Origin: Thermococcus sp. JdF3 | GTDB taxonomy: Archaea; Methanobacteriota_B; Thermococci; Thermococcales; Thermococcaceae | Length of the DNA: 64,000 nt | Assembly: GCF_012027495.1 (NCBI RefSeq) | Contig: NZ_SNUK01000002.1 | Location: forward strand, 393,003 to 457,002 | Direction of reading: 5' to 3' | In this document: piece by piece, positions 53,966 to 63,330 of the stretch | Numbering within the stretch: position 1 is the stretch's first letter | Layout: the number at the start of each line of letters is the position of its first letter | Made by a program: the position numbers and the translations under genes | The notes under the pieces: generated by a model | The model's input: only the letters and a program-made list of their open reading frames with translations | Told to the model about the DNA's origin: nothing | Databases searched by the model: none

Positions 53966-54934
53966 TTAAAACCCTTCTCCCAGCTTCCGGAAGGCCTCGA
54001 TCAGCCTCCCGTTCTCCTCCGGTCTTCTGACGGAGAAGCGGACGTATTCCGGCAGACCGAAGCTCGTGCAGTCCCTCACAAGGATTCCGTGTCCTTTGAG
54101 GGCCTCGGCGAATTCTTTCGCGTTCCCAACGCGCTTGATGAAGAAGTTGGCATCGCTTTTAACATTGAGCTCCTTCTCCAGCCTCTCCTTTTCCCGCCAG
54201 ATCAGGGGCATCGTCCTCCTTAAATGCTCGAAGCCGTCCCTGAGCAGGAACTCAAGGAAAGCAAGCCCTGTTGAGCCTATGCTCCAGGGCATTCTGACGC
54301 TCCTAAATGCCTCGCTGAAGCCGAGAACGTAGCCAACCCTTATCCCGGGCAGGCCGTAGCTCTTGGTGAAGGTCCTGAGCTTTACGATGTTCTCCCCTTC
54401 GGGGCTGTCGGCATCTTTGACAAAGTCTATAAAGGCCTCGTCAAGGATTAGGAGGGCTTTTCTGTCCTCCACCGCATCGAGGAGGGGTTTCAGCTCTTTA
54501 ACACGGTAGAACCTGCCGTCGGGGTTGTTCGGGTTGCAGAAAAACACCACGGAGTTTCTCTCGACCAGCTCCGCAAGCTTATCCGGCTCGTTCGGGCCGT
54601 TAACTACCTCTGCCCCAAAGATTCTGGCAACGCGCTCGTACTCGCCGTAGGTGTGGCGCGGGATCACCACCTTCCTCCCGCGGAGCGCGAGCGTTCCGAG
54701 GAGGTAGAGAGCCTCCGTAATGCCCGCCGTAATCGTTACCTGCCCGCCCACAAGTTCTCCAAGCCCCTCCTCAAGCTCCTCGTAGTAGGGGTAGCGATTG
54801 CTAAGCTCCTTTGCGCGCTCGAACATCTCGTCGAGCCATTCCGGCGGATATGGGTTCAGCGAGGCCGAGAAGTCGAGGTAGCCCTCTTTTCTGCTCCCGC
54901 CGTGATAAGTTGAGAACCTCACGGGCTCAAGCAT
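53966..54934 (-). CDS. cobD: PLP-dependent aminotransferase, likely threonine-phosphate decarboxylase (CobD-like)
   Basis: The 322-residue fold type I enzyme begins [27 protein letters not shown], the usual CobD/HisC start. It contains [12 protein letters not shown] and the PLP lysine in [17 protein letters not shown]. In cobalamin synthesis this enzyme makes aminopropanol phosphate. ATG 54934 follows GGGGGTG and overlaps cbiB, which supports the cobalamin role over histidinol-phosphate aminotransferase. Confidence 0.85.
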   Translation of the reverse strand: MLEPVRFSTYHGGSRKEGYLDFSASLNPYPPEWLDEMFERAKELSNRYPYYEELEEGLGELVGGQVTITAGITEALYLLGTLALRGRKVVIPRHTYGEYERVARIFGAEVVNGPNEPDKLAELVERNSVVFFCNPNNPDGRFYRVKELKPLLDAVEDRKALLILDEAFIDFVKDADSPEGENIVKLRTFTKSYGLPGIRVGYVLGFSEAFRSVRMPWSIGSTGLAFLEFLLRDGFEHLRRTMPLIWREKERLEKELNVKSDANFFIKRVGNAKEFAEALKGHGILVRDCTSFGLPEYVRFSVRRPEENGRLIEAFRKLGEGF

Positions 54935-55803
54935 GGAAACACCCCCGTTGCGAGGAGTAGCGTAACTATAATCACCCATTCGGCAACTATGAGCCAGTAA
55001 ACCTTCAGGGCGCGCCTTATGTCGTCGTTGACCGGCCCCCTTCCGGGAAAGCGGTAGAAACCGGGCTTTTCGAGCATGACCCCAAGAACCGCTGACATGG
55101 CCGCAATCGGCTTGTCGGAGTTGAGCTTGAAGCGAGCGAGGCGGTAGTATTTCAAAACCCTCCGTCCGCCGAACGGGAGGTAGAGGAGAACCGTCAAGCG
55201 TGCCGGGACGAAGTTGAGGAGGTCGTCGAGCCTCGCCGGGAACTTGCCGAAGAACTCGTAGCGCTCGTTTCTGTAGCCCAGCATCGCGTCGAGTGTATTA
55301 GCGGCGCGGTAAACCAGTGCCCCTGGAAGGCCGAAGAGGAGGAAGTAGAAGAGTGGAGATATAACCGAGTCGTTGAGGTTCTCGGCGAGGCTCTCTATCG
55401 CCGCAGAGTTAAGATGCACCCCGTCGAGGGTCTCAGTGTTCCTGCTGACTATCCTTGACACCGCCTTCCTCTTTTTCTCGATGTTATCGGTTATCGCCCT
55501 CGAAACGTGCTCGTGGAGGCTCCTTATCGCGAAGGAGCTCTTGAGGAGGTAAACCGCGAGAGCGTAGTTAAGGGGAAAGGGAAGGTAGAACGGTAGGAGT
55601 GAGAGGGCAATGGCAAAGAGAAGAACGACCAGAGCTGTCAGCGTTCCGGCTAAGAAGTCGGGGAGAGGACCTTTTCGCTCCCAGCGTTCGTCAAAAAACT
55701 CCGCCAGCTTACCGAACCACACAACCGGGTGGACTAACGCCGGCGGCTCTCCAATGAGCAGGTCCCAGAGGAGGGAGAGTAGAAAAACCGTCAGAACCTC
55801 CAT
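54919..55803 (-). CDS. cbiB: adenosylcobinamide-phosphate synthase (CbiB)
   Basis: The 294-residue membrane protein starts with the CbiB signature [24 protein letters not shown] and later has [35 protein letters not shown] text, here split across a loop. It attaches aminopropanol phosphate to cobyric acid. It overlaps the CobD-like gene by 16 bases and the UDG-like gene by 13. Confidence 0.93.
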   Translation of the reverse strand: MEVLTVFLLSLLWDLLIGEPPALVHPVVWFGKLAEFFDERWERKGPLPDFLAGTLTALVVLLFAIALSLLPFYLPFPLNYALAVYLLKSSFAIRSLHEHVSRAITDNIEKKRKAVSRIVSRNTETLDGVHLNSAAIESLAENLNDSVISPLFYFLLFGLPGALVYRAANTLDAMLGYRNERYEFFGKFPARLDDLLNFVPARLTVLLYLPFGGRRVLKYYRLARFKLNSDKPIAAMSAVLGVMLEKPGFYRFPGRGPVNDDIRRALKVYWLIVAEWVIIVTLLLATGVFPCLSP

Positions 55804-56537
55804 TCCCCGAAGGCCTCCTTTATCACTGAGTACTCCTCCAGCATCTCCCCCTTCGGTTCCCTCACGCCCCTGCGCACGTACCAGGCGGGGTGCCGGAGGT
55901 AGACGGCCTCATAGCCAAGTCTTTTCAGGGCCTTCTCCGCCGTTCTGCCGACGGCAAATATGGCCTCTGGCTTCAGGATCTCAAGCTCCCGCTGGAGGAG
56001 GCTAAGATCACCCTCCCCGAAGCCCCTCAACCTGTTCTCCGGCGGGTTGCACTTGAGGACGTTGGTGATGTAGACGAAGTCAGGGTTAATGCCGAGCTGG
56101 AAGAGCGTCTTCCTTAGGAGCATTCCGGAGGCATCGCGGTAGAAGCATATCCCTGTCTTCCCGCAGCCTTTCCTTCCCGGCGCCTCCCCCACGAGCACCA
56201 CTCCCGAGCCTGGCCAGCCGTTGGCGAATGGCAGGCCATCGAACTCGCCCACCTCAAGCTGGTAGCGGTAGTACTCCTCGCGGCAGAACCGCAGGGGCCG
56301 ACGGAGAAGCTCCCGGTAAAGGGTCTCAAGCTCCTTAGCAAGCTTTTCGTCTTTTCTGTCCACGGCGAGAAAACGCTGTTCCGGATTGTAAATCGTCCGG
56401 GCGTAGGGGCCGTAAGTCCCCTCATCGAGGCCCAGAAGGTCCCTCCAGTCCCGGATAAAGAGGGGTGCAACCTTGAAGTTCTTGGGGTTTATGTAAACGT
56501 CGCCGACTTTTCTTAGCTCTTCAAACCTCAGGAGCAT
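55791..56537 (-). CDS. uracil-DNA glycosylase superfamily protein, iron-sulfur ligands apparently missing
   Basis: The 248-residue protein has UDG motifs [25 protein letters not shown] and [10 protein letters not shown]. Family 4 enzymes hold a 4Fe-4S cluster with CX2C and two later cysteines; here only scattered cysteines are seen ([22 protein letters not shown]). It is therefore a divergent branch and may not act on uracil. ATG 56537 is about 26 bp from a TTATAA shared with the divergent DUF71 gene, so the transcript is probably leaderless. Confidence 0.75.
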   Translation of the reverse strand: MLLRFEELRKVGDVYINPKNFKVAPLFIRDWRDLLGLDEGTYGPYARTIYNPEQRFLAVDRKDEKLAKELETLYRELLRRPLRFCREEYYRYQLEVGEFDGLPFANGWPGSGVVLVGEAPGRKGCGKTGICFYRDASGMLLRKTLFQLGINPDFVYITNVLKCNPPENRLRGFGEGDLSLLQRELEILKPEAIFAVGRTAEKALKRLGYEAVYLRHPAWYVRRGVREPKGEMLEEYSVIKEAFGEWRF

Positions 56538-56558
56538 AATGGATAAAAGTGCCAACGT

Positions 56559-56569
56559 CTTTATAACCG
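56559..56569. promoter_or_regulatory. shared symmetric box A of divergent UDG-like and DUF71 genes
   Basis: CTTTATAACC contains the palindrome TTATAA (56561-56566). It lies 26 bp from the minus-strand ATG (56537) and 22 bp from the plus-strand TTG (56586). No other box A fits either start, so one element may drive both directions. Confidence 0.55.
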
Positions 56570-56585
56570 TGACGGGGGCGATAGG

Positions 56586-57227
56586 TTGAAGGGGGTAGCG
56601 TTCTTTTCAGGTGGAAAGGACGGACTTTACGCACTTCATCTGGCCGAGAAAGGTGGAATCGAGGTTCCCTACCTACTCGCACTGAAGACAACCATCGGTC
56701 TCTCACCCCATTGGGAGAACCTTAAAGCGTTGAAAACTCTGGCTAAAGCTATGGGGCGGAAGTTACTCGCCTTCGATATGGCGGACGGGAGTGAAGTCCT
56801 AGCCGAGTTCATAGGTTCACTTGGCGTTGACTATTTAATAGCCGGGGACGTTCTGCTCAAAGATCACCTGAAGTGGGTTGAGTTGCTATCAGAAAAGGCG
56901 GGGGTTAAGCCCCTTGAGCCCCTCTGGAGGAGGGACACAAAGGAACTCGCGGAGGAAATCCTGAGGACTGGCTTTGAGTACGCGATAATCGCAGTAAAGA
57001 AAGAGAAGCTCGGCAAGGAGTGGCTTGGCTACACCTTCCGTTCGGTTGATGACTTGGAGCGTTTTCTGGAGAACAATCCAGGAATAGATCCCATAGGAGA
57101 ATTTGGGGAGTTTCACACGGTTGTTTTAGCATCTCCGCTCTTTGAGGAGCGCTTTGCTCTTGAGGTTCTCTCGACTGAGGAGAGCGAGAGGTACTACTGG
57201 ATAAGGTTCAGGCTGGTGAGAGAATGA
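56586..57227 (+). CDS. DUF71 PP-loop ATPase, B12-salvage-type
   Basis: The 213-residue protein has the PP-loop FFSGGKDGLYALHLAEKGG at the N-terminus and GEFGEFHTVVLASPLF near the C-terminus. Diphthamide synthetase (Dph6) has EGGE-type text ending in E-T/S. The H-T form and the position next to CobZ and CobS fit the DUF71 subgroup predicted by comparative genomics to act in B12 salvage. The reaction is unknown. The start is TTG; ATG/TGA overlap links it to CobZ. Confidence 0.75.
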   Translation: MKGVAFFSGGKDGLYALHLAEKGGIEVPYLLALKTTIGLSPHWENLKALKTLAKAMGRKLLAFDMADGSEVLAEFIGSLGVDYLIAGDVLLKDHLKWVELLSEKAGVKPLEPLWRRDTKELAEEILRTGFEYAIIAVKKEKLGKEWLGYTFRSVDDLERFLENNPGIDPIGEFGEFHTVVLASPLFEERFALEVLSTEESERYYWIRFRLVRE

Positions 57228-57634
57228 AACGAAAAGAACTCCTCTTTCAGCTCGAATCAAAGGGCATAACCCTCAACGCCATGCTGGAAACTGCCATGGA
57301 ACTCTACATCGGCGAGGATAAGGAAAAAGTCCGCGAGGAACTCAAAAACCTCATGCTGAGGTACCTCGACGACATCAACGTCCAAGCTTTGCTCACGGCC
57401 GCGCTCCTCCTTGAGGAGAACTTTGAAGTTGAGGGCGACCCGGTGAACTTAGTTGCCGACGAGCTGATAGGGATAAGCATTGCCGAGCTGATAGGCGGCA
57501 AGATGGCGCTCTTCAACTTCTTCTACTACGACACGCGAAAGCCAGGGATTTTAAAGGAGCTTCCTCCATTCCTCGATGACGCCATCGGCGGCTTCATAGC
57601 TGGCTGCATGACGAGGTTGTTCGAGGGGGACTAA
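57224..57634 (+). CDS. cobZ: alpha-ribazole phosphatase CobZ-like (PgpA fold)
   Basis: The 136-residue protein has the PgpA-like motifs [18 protein letters not shown] and [15 protein letters not shown]. Archaeal CobZ is a PgpA-related phosphatase that removes phosphate from alpha-ribazole phosphate. It overlaps the DUF71 gene by four bases and is followed by cobS one base later, which supports CobZ over a lipid phosphatase. Confidence 0.8.
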   Translation: MKRKELLFQLESKGITLNAMLETAMELYIGEDKEKVREELKNLMLRYLDDINVQALLTAALLLEENFEVEGDPVNLVADELIGISIAELIGGKMALFNFFYYDTRKPGILKELPPFLDDAIGGFIAGCMTRLFEGD

Positions 57635-57635
57635 C

Positions 57636-58328
57636 ATGAAGAACCTCCTACCGTTCCTGACAAGGATTCCAGTAAAAGGAGACTTCGAGAAGGCCAGGAA
57701 AGAACTCTGGGCTTTTCCTTTCCTCTCCATGGTTACTTCAGCCCTCCCGACGGCTGTTCTTTACCTCGGACTCCCCCTCGCCAACGTTCTTGCACTCCTC
57801 GCGCTCTACCTCACCATAGGCCTCCTGCACCTTGACGGCCTCGCCGACTGGGCCGATGGGATAATGGTGAAGGGTGACCGCGAGAGGAAGATAAAGGCAA
57901 TGAAGGATCTGAACACCGGAATAGCGGGCCTCTTCGCGGTGGTCATGGTTCTGCTCCTCCAAGTTTACTCGCTCCCGCTCGTTCCCTTCTACGCGCTCTT
58001 TTTGGCCGAACTCAACTCCAAGTTCGCCATGCTCCTCGCGCTGGCAACGAGAAAACCGCTCGGCTCCGGCCTGGGGGCATACTTCATGGAGGGGATGAAC
58101 CGAAAACAGATGGCCATCGGAACGGCCCTCTACCTCCTGCTGATCCCCTTTGTCCTGATCGAACCCTCCGCGCTTGCATCTCTCCTCGGCCTTCTGACAG
58201 GGGTTTATGCCATACACATCTCGCTGAAGAACTTCGGCGGCCTTAACGGAGACTGCATAGGGGCAGTGGCGGAGATAACGAGGACCGGGACGCTTTTGGT
58301 TATGGCGTTTGCATGGCAATGGATTTAA
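57636..58328 (+). CDS. cobS: adenosylcobinamide-GDP ribazoletransferase (CobS)
   Basis: The 230-residue membrane protein has the signature [21 protein letters not shown]. It is followed by [14 protein letters not shown] and, late in the protein, [17 protein letters not shown]. CobS joins the lower-ligand nucleoside to adenosylcobinamide-GDP. GAGGGGGACTAAC precedes the ATG. Confidence 0.95.
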   Translation: MKNLLPFLTRIPVKGDFEKARKELWAFPFLSMVTSALPTAVLYLGLPLANVLALLALYLTIGLLHLDGLADWADGIMVKGDRERKIKAMKDLNTGIAGLFAVVMVLLLQVYSLPLVPFYALFLAELNSKFAMLLALATRKPLGSGLGAYFMEGMNRKQMAIGTALYLLLIPFVLIEPSALASLLGLLTGVYAIHISLKNFGGLNGDCIGAVAEITRTGTLLVMAFAWQWI

Positions 58329-58359
58329 AGGATAACACGCAAAAAAAGGCGGTGGGAGA

Positions 58360-58569
58360 ATGGAAGAGGTGGAGAGAATATTTGCCAAACTTCCACCCGA
58401 GGCCCGAAGGGAGCTTTTAGACTACGCGGAGTTCCTGCTTCAGAAATATGGAAAGCGGGAGGTTAGAGGATTCAGGTTTACATGGGAAGGAAAGCTGAAG
58501 GACGTTAAGATGACCTCCGTTGAGCTTCAGCACAAGGCCTTGGAGTGGCGGGAGAATGTATCTGATTGA
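58360..58569 (+). CDS. VapB-like antitoxin (DUF2281-like)
   Basis: The 69-residue protein begins EEVERIFAKLPPEARRELLD and then YAEFLLQKYG, the usual DUF2281 helix, and ends SVELQHKALEWRENV. It overlaps the PIN-domain gene by 14 bases. GGTGGGAGA precedes the ATG. This TA pair sits between cobS and a GH114-like gene and breaks the cobalamin gene order. Confidence 0.82.
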   Translation: MEEVERIFAKLPPEARRELLDYAEFLLQKYGKREVRGFRFTWEGKLKDVKMTSVELQHKALEWRENVSD

Positions 58570-58936
58570 CACGAACGTTTTCCTTGAGATTCTTCTAGGT
58601 CAAGAAAAGAAAGAGGTAGCAAAGCGATTTTTGAATTCACACCCGGGAGAACTTCTCATGAGTGATTTCACTCTTCATTCGATAGGGGTTGTTCTTTTTA
58701 GGCTTGGACGACCTGAGGTTTTTCTGGATTTCCTCCAAGACACGCTTCCAAACGTCGAAATTGTAACGCTTTCCGATTCAGAGTACCAAACGGTCGTCGA
58801 GTTTCACCAGAAGTATGGATTAGATTTTGACGATGCTTATCAATGTGCCGTTGCAGTTTCGAAAGACCTAACTATTGTAACAATGGACAAAGATTTTAGA
58901 AAAGCCCCATATTCTCTCAAGGTCATTTTTCTGTAG
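58556..58936 (+). CDS. vapC: PIN-domain toxin, VapC family
   Basis: The 126-residue PIN domain has acidic residues in LIDTNVFLEILLG, DFTLHSIGVVLF, YGLDFDDAYQCAVAV and TMDKDFRK. It is distinctly more AT-rich than the flanking cobalamin genes, consistent with transfer. It overlaps the convergent GH114-like gene by 14 bases. Confidence 0.88.
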   Translation: MYLIDTNVFLEILLGQEKKEVAKRFLNSHPGELLMSDFTLHSIGVVLFRLGRPEVFLDFLQDTLPNVEIVTLSDSEYQTVVEFHQKYGLDFDDAYQCAVAVSKDLTIVTMDKDFRKAPYSLKVIFL

Positions 58937-60023
58937 GAGGCTGAACCCCTGGAATCACATTAAGCTCGTCCAGCTCCCTGTCTTCGAGTGCCGCGTAGGG
59001 TACGTATCCCCTCTCCCTGGCCTTTTCAATGAAGTCGAGGATTCTCGCGAGGTCTTCCCCGCTCCTTGTCCCGTCATCGAGGTAATCCACGACCAGAACA
59101 ACTTTTCCCGCCTTAACAACCCTGTCCAGGAGGGGAACTTTCTCGTCCGTCCAAGGGCTCGGTTTGAGGCCGTCGTAGAAGACATCTTCACTCGCCCAGC
59201 CGGAGACGGCCTTCAGAAGGCTCCCGTTGTCGTAGTTGAGGAGCCACTCCCCGTTCTGAGGGATTACAATGAAATCCTCACCCGCCTTAGAGCGGGCGTA
59301 GTTGGCTATCTGGAGTATGAACTCGATCATCTGCCCCGCAGTCCAGTTCTCGTCGTAGCCGTTCTCAGCCCAGAACCAGTACTCATCAACCTTGTCGAGA
59401 TAAACCCCCCTAAAGCCCTGAGTGATGATTCTGTCGAGGTACTCAAAGACTATCCTCTTCCAGCCGTCATTCCAGTACTTAACGGCGTAATCCCCTGGCC
59501 ACTCTGGATTTTCCGGGCCGAGCCAATCCGGTGGCTCCGTCTTCCAGCTTTCGTTCCAGTAGAAGCGGTAGTCCTCAGCTTCGCCGATGCTGATGTAGGC
59601 TATGGGAATTACCCTGGCCCTCTTAATCTCAGCTATTTCCTCCCGCGTGTAGGCTGTCTCATCGCCCCCGTCCCTTGAGTAGTCCATGACGATTAAGTCG
59701 AAGCCGCTCTTCGCTATAACCTCCGGGCTGGCGTTCTGCAGCCAGTAGGCCCAGCTCCTCACCGAGGAGAGGTTCAGTGTTCTCTTATGTTGGATTTGGC
59801 TTGAGTTTTCACGTTTTGGAGTGGTCCGGGTCGTTGATGTCAGGTTTTGACGGGCTATTTCTGTTGAATTCGGTAGAGCTGGAGGGGAAGGGGACGTCGT
59901 TCCGAGTATATGGGGAGAAGGGGCCGAAGGCGTGCCGGTTTTCTCCCCGGCTGGAGCGTTTGAGAGACAGGCGGACGCCAGAACTATGAGGAGCGAGAGG
60001 AACATCACGCCGACAGACCGCAT
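58923..60023 (-). CDS. exported GH114/TM1410-like glycosidase-type lipoprotein
   Basis: The 366-residue protein has a signal with a lipobox-like LASAC (about residues 16-20), a Ser/Thr/Pro-rich linker to about residue 75, and a TIM-barrel-like domain. The motifs are GFDLIVMDYSRDG, IPIAYISIGEAEDYRFYW, GFRGVYLDKVDEYWF and VVLVVDYLDDG, which match the endo-alpha-1,4-polygalactosaminidase-related (GH114/TM1410) family. It probably acts on a surface polysaccharide. It is divergent from cobY. Confidence 0.8.
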   Translation of the reverse strand: MRSVGVMFLSLLIVLASACLSNAPAGEKTGTPSAPSPHILGTTSPSPPALPNSTEIARQNLTSTTRTTPKRENSSQIQHKRTLNLSSVRSWAYWLQNASPEVIAKSGFDLIVMDYSRDGGDETAYTREEIAEIKRARVIPIAYISIGEAEDYRFYWNESWKTEPPDWLGPENPEWPGDYAVKYWNDGWKRIVFEYLDRIITQGFRGVYLDKVDEYWFWAENGYDENWTAGQMIEFILQIANYARSKAGEDFIVIPQNGEWLLNYDNGSLLKAVSGWASEDVFYDGLKPSPWTDEKVPLLDRVVKAGKVVLVVDYLDDGTRSGEDLARILDFIEKARERGYVPYAALEDRELDELNVIPGVQPPTEK

Positions 60024-60041
60024 AGGTATTAACCGGACGGA

Positions 60042-60052
60042 AGGCCTTTTAA
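60042..60052. promoter_or_regulatory. possible shared box A between GH114-like gene and cobY
   Basis: CCTTTTAACC lies about 24 bp from the minus-strand ATG at 60023 and about 28 bp from the plus-strand ATG at 60075. It could serve both as leaderless transcripts. A second TA-rich site (GGTATTAACC) overlaps the minus leader. Confidence 0.45.
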
Positions 60053-60074
60053 CCGTTGCCCGCTATTCCCTTCC

Positions 60075-60686
60075 ATGATAATCATCATGGCCGGCGGGCG
60101 GTCGAGCAGAATGGGCCGGGAGAAGCCCGTCCTGAAGGTCGGGGGCAGGCCGATGCTCCTGCGCGTTTACGGGGAGGCGGAAAAAGTCGGGGAAGTGCTC
60201 GTTGCCGTCTCCAGAAACGCGCCGAAGACGAGGGAGCTCTGTCTCCGCGAGGGGATTCCCATCGTTGAAACGCCGGGCAGGGGCTACGTGGAGGACACCC
60301 TTTTCCTCCTCCGCGAGTTCGGGCCCTTCCTAAGCGTCTCCGCTGATTTGCCCTTCCTGAAGGCGAGCGATGTGATGGCCATAGGGGAGGCCTTCGACGG
60401 GAGGACGAGTTTAACGGGCGTTCTCCCACTTGACAGGGTGCCAAAGGACCTGCACCCCCTCACCTACAGGGGCTACGCGGTAATCGGCCTCAACGCCGTT
60501 GGAACCGAGGGAGAAAAGTTCTTCGAGCTGAGCAACCCGCTATTGGCTCTCAACGTGAACACTCCGGGGGAGTTAAAGCTCGCCGAAGGGATAGCGGGAC
60601 TGTGGAAAAACCATTTAAGGCCTTCCGCGAACTCCAGGGAGGTGGTTGAATGGAAGGCTCAGGGTCGTCCATCGGCGGTTTTTTGA
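60075..60686 (+). CDS. cobY: adenosylcobinamide-phosphate guanylyltransferase (CobY)
   Basis: The 203-residue archaeal-type nucleotidyltransferase has the GTP motif IIIMAGGRSSRMGREKPVLK and FLSVSADLPFLKASDV. It replaces bacterial CobU. Its last 37 bases overlap the next small membrane-protein gene. Confidence 0.93.
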   Translation: MIIIMAGGRSSRMGREKPVLKVGGRPMLLRVYGEAEKVGEVLVAVSRNAPKTRELCLREGIPIVETPGRGYVEDTLFLLREFGPFLSVSADLPFLKASDVMAIGEAFDGRTSLTGVLPLDRVPKDLHPLTYRGYAVIGLNAVGTEGEKFFELSNPLLALNVNTPGELKLAEGIAGLWKNHLRPSANSREVVEWKAQGRPSAVF

Positions 60687-60871
60687 TGTTCATGGCCCTC
60701 GCGATAATCGGCGTGATAATCATACTGGGCCTTCTCCTCTTCGCGGCCGCGTTCCTGGTGGTTCTGGTCCCGCTGATAGTAATCCTGCTCGTTGTCGGAG
60801 CGGCCAAGGGGTGGTGGAAGAAGAGACACCCTCCCAAGGAGCTTGAGAGCCCCGAGGATTATTGGAGGTGA
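60650..60871 (+). CDS. small membrane protein overlapping cobY
   Basis: The 73-residue protein has two closely spaced hydrophobic segments (about residues 10-55) and a basic/acidic tail (KGWWKKRHPPKELESPEDYW). The family is unknown. GGAGGTGGTTGA precedes the ATG inside the end of cobY. The next gene's ribosome site overlaps its stop, so all three may be co-translated. Confidence 0.65.
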   Translation: MEGSGSSIGGFLMFMALAIIGVIIILGLLLFAAAFLVVLVPLIVILLVVGAAKGWWKKRHPPKELESPEDYWR

Positions 60872-60875
60872 TGTT

Positions 60876-61814
60876 GTGGTAGAAATAGCCCGCCTGAGCA
60901 CGTCCTCGATTAAAAAGGTCTTTTCTCGTGAGGAGGAGTTCAGCGACTGGCTGGTTGAGAACATTGAGATTCTCGAGGAGAAAATAGGTGTGGAACTTGA
61001 GGACATCGAGAGAGAATACCAGATTGGAAACTATTTCGCGGACATAATAGCCAGGGACACCAACAACGGGGCAATGGTTATCATTGAAAACCAGTTTGGA
61101 AAAACGGACCACGATCACCTTGGCAAAATCCTCACATATGCCTCGGGGGTAGATGCAAAGGTTATAGTATGGATAGCCGAGAAATTCTCAGACGAACACA
61201 AGCAGGCGCTGAACTGGCTGAACGAGAACACCGGCCAGGATATTGGGTTCTTTGGGCTGGAAGTAAAAGCGGTAAAGATTGGGGATTCCCCGTATGCGGT
61301 TGATTTTGATGTCGTTATAATGCCGAATCAATGGAGGAAAATCAGCAGGAGCGCAGTTGATAGACTTGGACCAAGACAGGAAAGTTATCTAGACATCTGG
61401 AGGAGGGTTTTGGAGGTTTACGGCAAGAATCTCAGACCCCAGCCCAGGTTCAGACAGGTATTTGGCAGTGGAGTTTCCAACGTTCAGTATGAATGGCGCA
61501 TATGGGAGGATAAGTTTGCGATTGGGATCTACATCGGAAAGCCCTCCTCCGAAGAAAACGAGCGGATACAGAGATGCCTCAAGGAGCACGTCGCTGAAAT
61601 CTCGCGGGCGATGAACGTATCTCCCGACAACATTCAGTGGGAAGAACCTTATGGGACCACTCGGGGCTCAAAGAGAATGAGCATCTATTATCCCCTCGAA
61701 AGGTCTCCCTTTGAAATGACAGAGAAAGAGAGGGAAGCACTCGCCAGGAGACTTGCTTCAGAGATGAAGAAGCTTGAGAAAGCCACTAAGAAGATACTCC
61801 AGAGGTGTCACTAA
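60876..61814 (+). CDS. DUF4268 protein with PD-(D/E)XK-nuclease-like N-terminus
   Basis: The 312-residue protein has an N-terminal nuclease-like core: [20 protein letters not shown], then [20 protein letters not shown], where E-N-Q stands in place of E-X-K. The C-terminal half is the DUF4268 domain (WRRVLEVYG...). Such proteins are often found near restriction or defence genes, but activity is undetermined. The start is GTG 60876 behind GGAGGTGATG. Base composition is slightly more AT-rich than in the cob genes. It is convergent with cobQ. Confidence 0.75.
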   Translation: MVEIARLSTSSIKKVFSREEEFSDWLVENIEILEEKIGVELEDIEREYQIGNYFADIIARDTNNGAMVIIENQFGKTDHDHLGKILTYASGVDAKVIVWIAEKFSDEHKQALNWLNENTGQDIGFFGLEVKAVKIGDSPYAVDFDVVIMPNQWRKISRSAVDRLGPRQESYLDIWRRVLEVYGKNLRPQPRFRQVFGSGVSNVQYEWRIWEDKFAIGIYIGKPSSEENERIQRCLKEHVAEISRAMNVSPDNIQWEEPYGTTRGSKRMSIYYPLERSPFEMTEKEREALARRLASEMKKLEKATKKILQRCH

Positions 61815-63262
61815 ACCCCCAGCTCCTCCAAGATCCTCTCCACGTCGAGGTGTCTCTCAACGACCCTTGCGAACCTCTCTATCTCCTCCTCTATGCTCCA
61901 GCCTTCGATGGAAACCGGTTCGAGACCCCTCTTCGCCCGGAGGGAGTTGAGGAACCGCTCGGTGAAGGTGAAGTTGTGGAAGATGCCGTGCAGGTAGGTG
62001 CCGAAGGCCCTCTTGCCAATCGCCCCCTCAGGCTCAAAGGTTTTCACCCCGTTTACTGCCGTTATCACCGAGAAAGGCTTCGCAGAGGTGCTCCTGCCGA
62101 AGCGTATCTCGTAGCCCTCAACCGCCATTCCCTTAGCCGGCCCCCATAGAACTTCTGCTCTCAGGTGGTTCGTCCTCTTGACCTTCCCGAAGAAGGTCTT
62201 GGCCGGCAGAAGGCCGATGCCCCTGACCGTTCCGCGCTTCGATTCGACGGTGTCTGTTATCTTCTCGCCCAGCATCTGGAAGCCGCCGCAGATTCCGACG
62301 ACGAAAGAGCCTTCCCTGTGGGCCTCCAGTATGGCATCTTCAAAGCCATTTTCACGAAGCCAGAGCAGATCCTCGACAGTGTTCTTGCTCCCGGGGATTA
62401 TGATGACGTCGCCCTTGATCTCCTCCGCCCTGGTGACGTAATCAACGCCGTTGGCCCAGTGGAGGGGCTCAAAATCTGTAAAGTTGCTTATGTGGGGGAG
62501 CTTTACTATCTGAATGTGGAGCTCGCCCTTCACCTTCGGGAACTCCGCCAGGGAGTCCTCTTCCGGTAGGCGGTGCTCGACGTAGGGGATAACGCCGAGG
62601 GTAGGCTTCCCGTAGCGCCTCTCCAGGTACTCAAAGCCAGGCCGGAGGAGGGAAGCGTCCCCGCGGAACTTGTTGAAGACGAAGCCGATTACCGCTTCCC
62701 TCTCGCGTTCATTCAAAAGCTCCATCGTGCCCACTATGCTGGCGAAGCTCCCGCCCCGGTCTATGTCAGTAACGAGGATCCCTTTGGCCTTTGCGTGGAG
62801 CATGACGCGGGTGTTCGCTATGTCGTAGTCCCTCAGGTTAATCTCGACCGGACTGCCTGCGCCCTCGATTATCACCAGGTCGTGCTCCTCCTTGAGCCCG
62901 TCGAGAACTTCCATCACCTTCCTGAAGAGCTCCTCCTTCCGGGAGAGCATGTAATCTCTGGCCGAAACGCTACCTATTGGCTTCCCCATGAAGACGACCT
63001 GGCTCCTCATGTTGCCTTCAGGCTTGAGCAGAATCGGGTTGAACTTCACCGACGGCCTCTTCCGGCAGGCTATCGCCTGTAAATACTGCGCACGGCTTAT
63101 CTCGCCGCCCTCTATGCTCGGTGCGGAGTTCAGGCTCATGTTCTGGCTCTTGAAGGGGACGACGTCGTAACCGAGGTTCGAGAAAATCCGGCATAGTGCG
63201 GTAACGAGGAGCGACTTGCCGGCTCCGGACGAGGTTCCAAGCACCATCAGGGCCTTTCCCAT
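61811..63262 (-). CDS. cobQ: cobyric acid synthase (CobQ/CbiP)
   Basis: The 483-residue amidase has the N-terminal ATP site [17 protein letters not shown] and [13 protein letters not shown], then a class I glutamine amidotransferase domain ([13 protein letters not shown] with the catalytic Cys, and [10 protein letters not shown] with the His). It amidates four carboxylates of adenosylcobyrinic diamide. ATG 63262 follows GGTGGGAGA. A box A-like TTTATATGCC near 63286-63295 is upstream. Confidence 0.95.
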   Translation of the reverse strand: MGKALMVLGTSSGAGKSLLVTALCRIFSNLGYDVVPFKSQNMSLNSAPSIEGGEISRAQYLQAIACRKRPSVKFNPILLKPEGNMRSQVVFMGKPIGSVSARDYMLSRKEELFRKVMEVLDGLKEEHDLVIIEGAGSPVEINLRDYDIANTRVMLHAKAKGILVTDIDRGGSFASIVGTMELLNEREREAVIGFVFNKFRGDASLLRPGFEYLERRYGKPTLGVIPYVEHRLPEEDSLAEFPKVKGELHIQIVKLPHISNFTDFEPLHWANGVDYVTRAEEIKGDVIIIPGSKNTVEDLLWLRENGFEDAILEAHREGSFVVGICGGFQMLGEKITDTVESKRGTVRGIGLLPAKTFFGKVKRTNHLRAEVLWGPAKGMAVEGYEIRFGRSTSAKPFSVITAVNGVKTFEPEGAIGKRAFGTYLHGIFHNFTFTERFLNSLRAKRGLEPVSIEGWSIEEEIERFARVVERHLDVERILEELGV

Positions 63263-63330
63263 TCTCCCACCGTTCACAGTTGGCCGAAGGGCATATAAAC
63301 CCTTGGATAAAAACTCCAGCGGTGGTTGGA

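Noticed and set aside
62573..63082. Plus-strand frame opposite cobQ
   Set aside because: It is a shadow of cobQ codons and has no ribosome site or recognisable domain.
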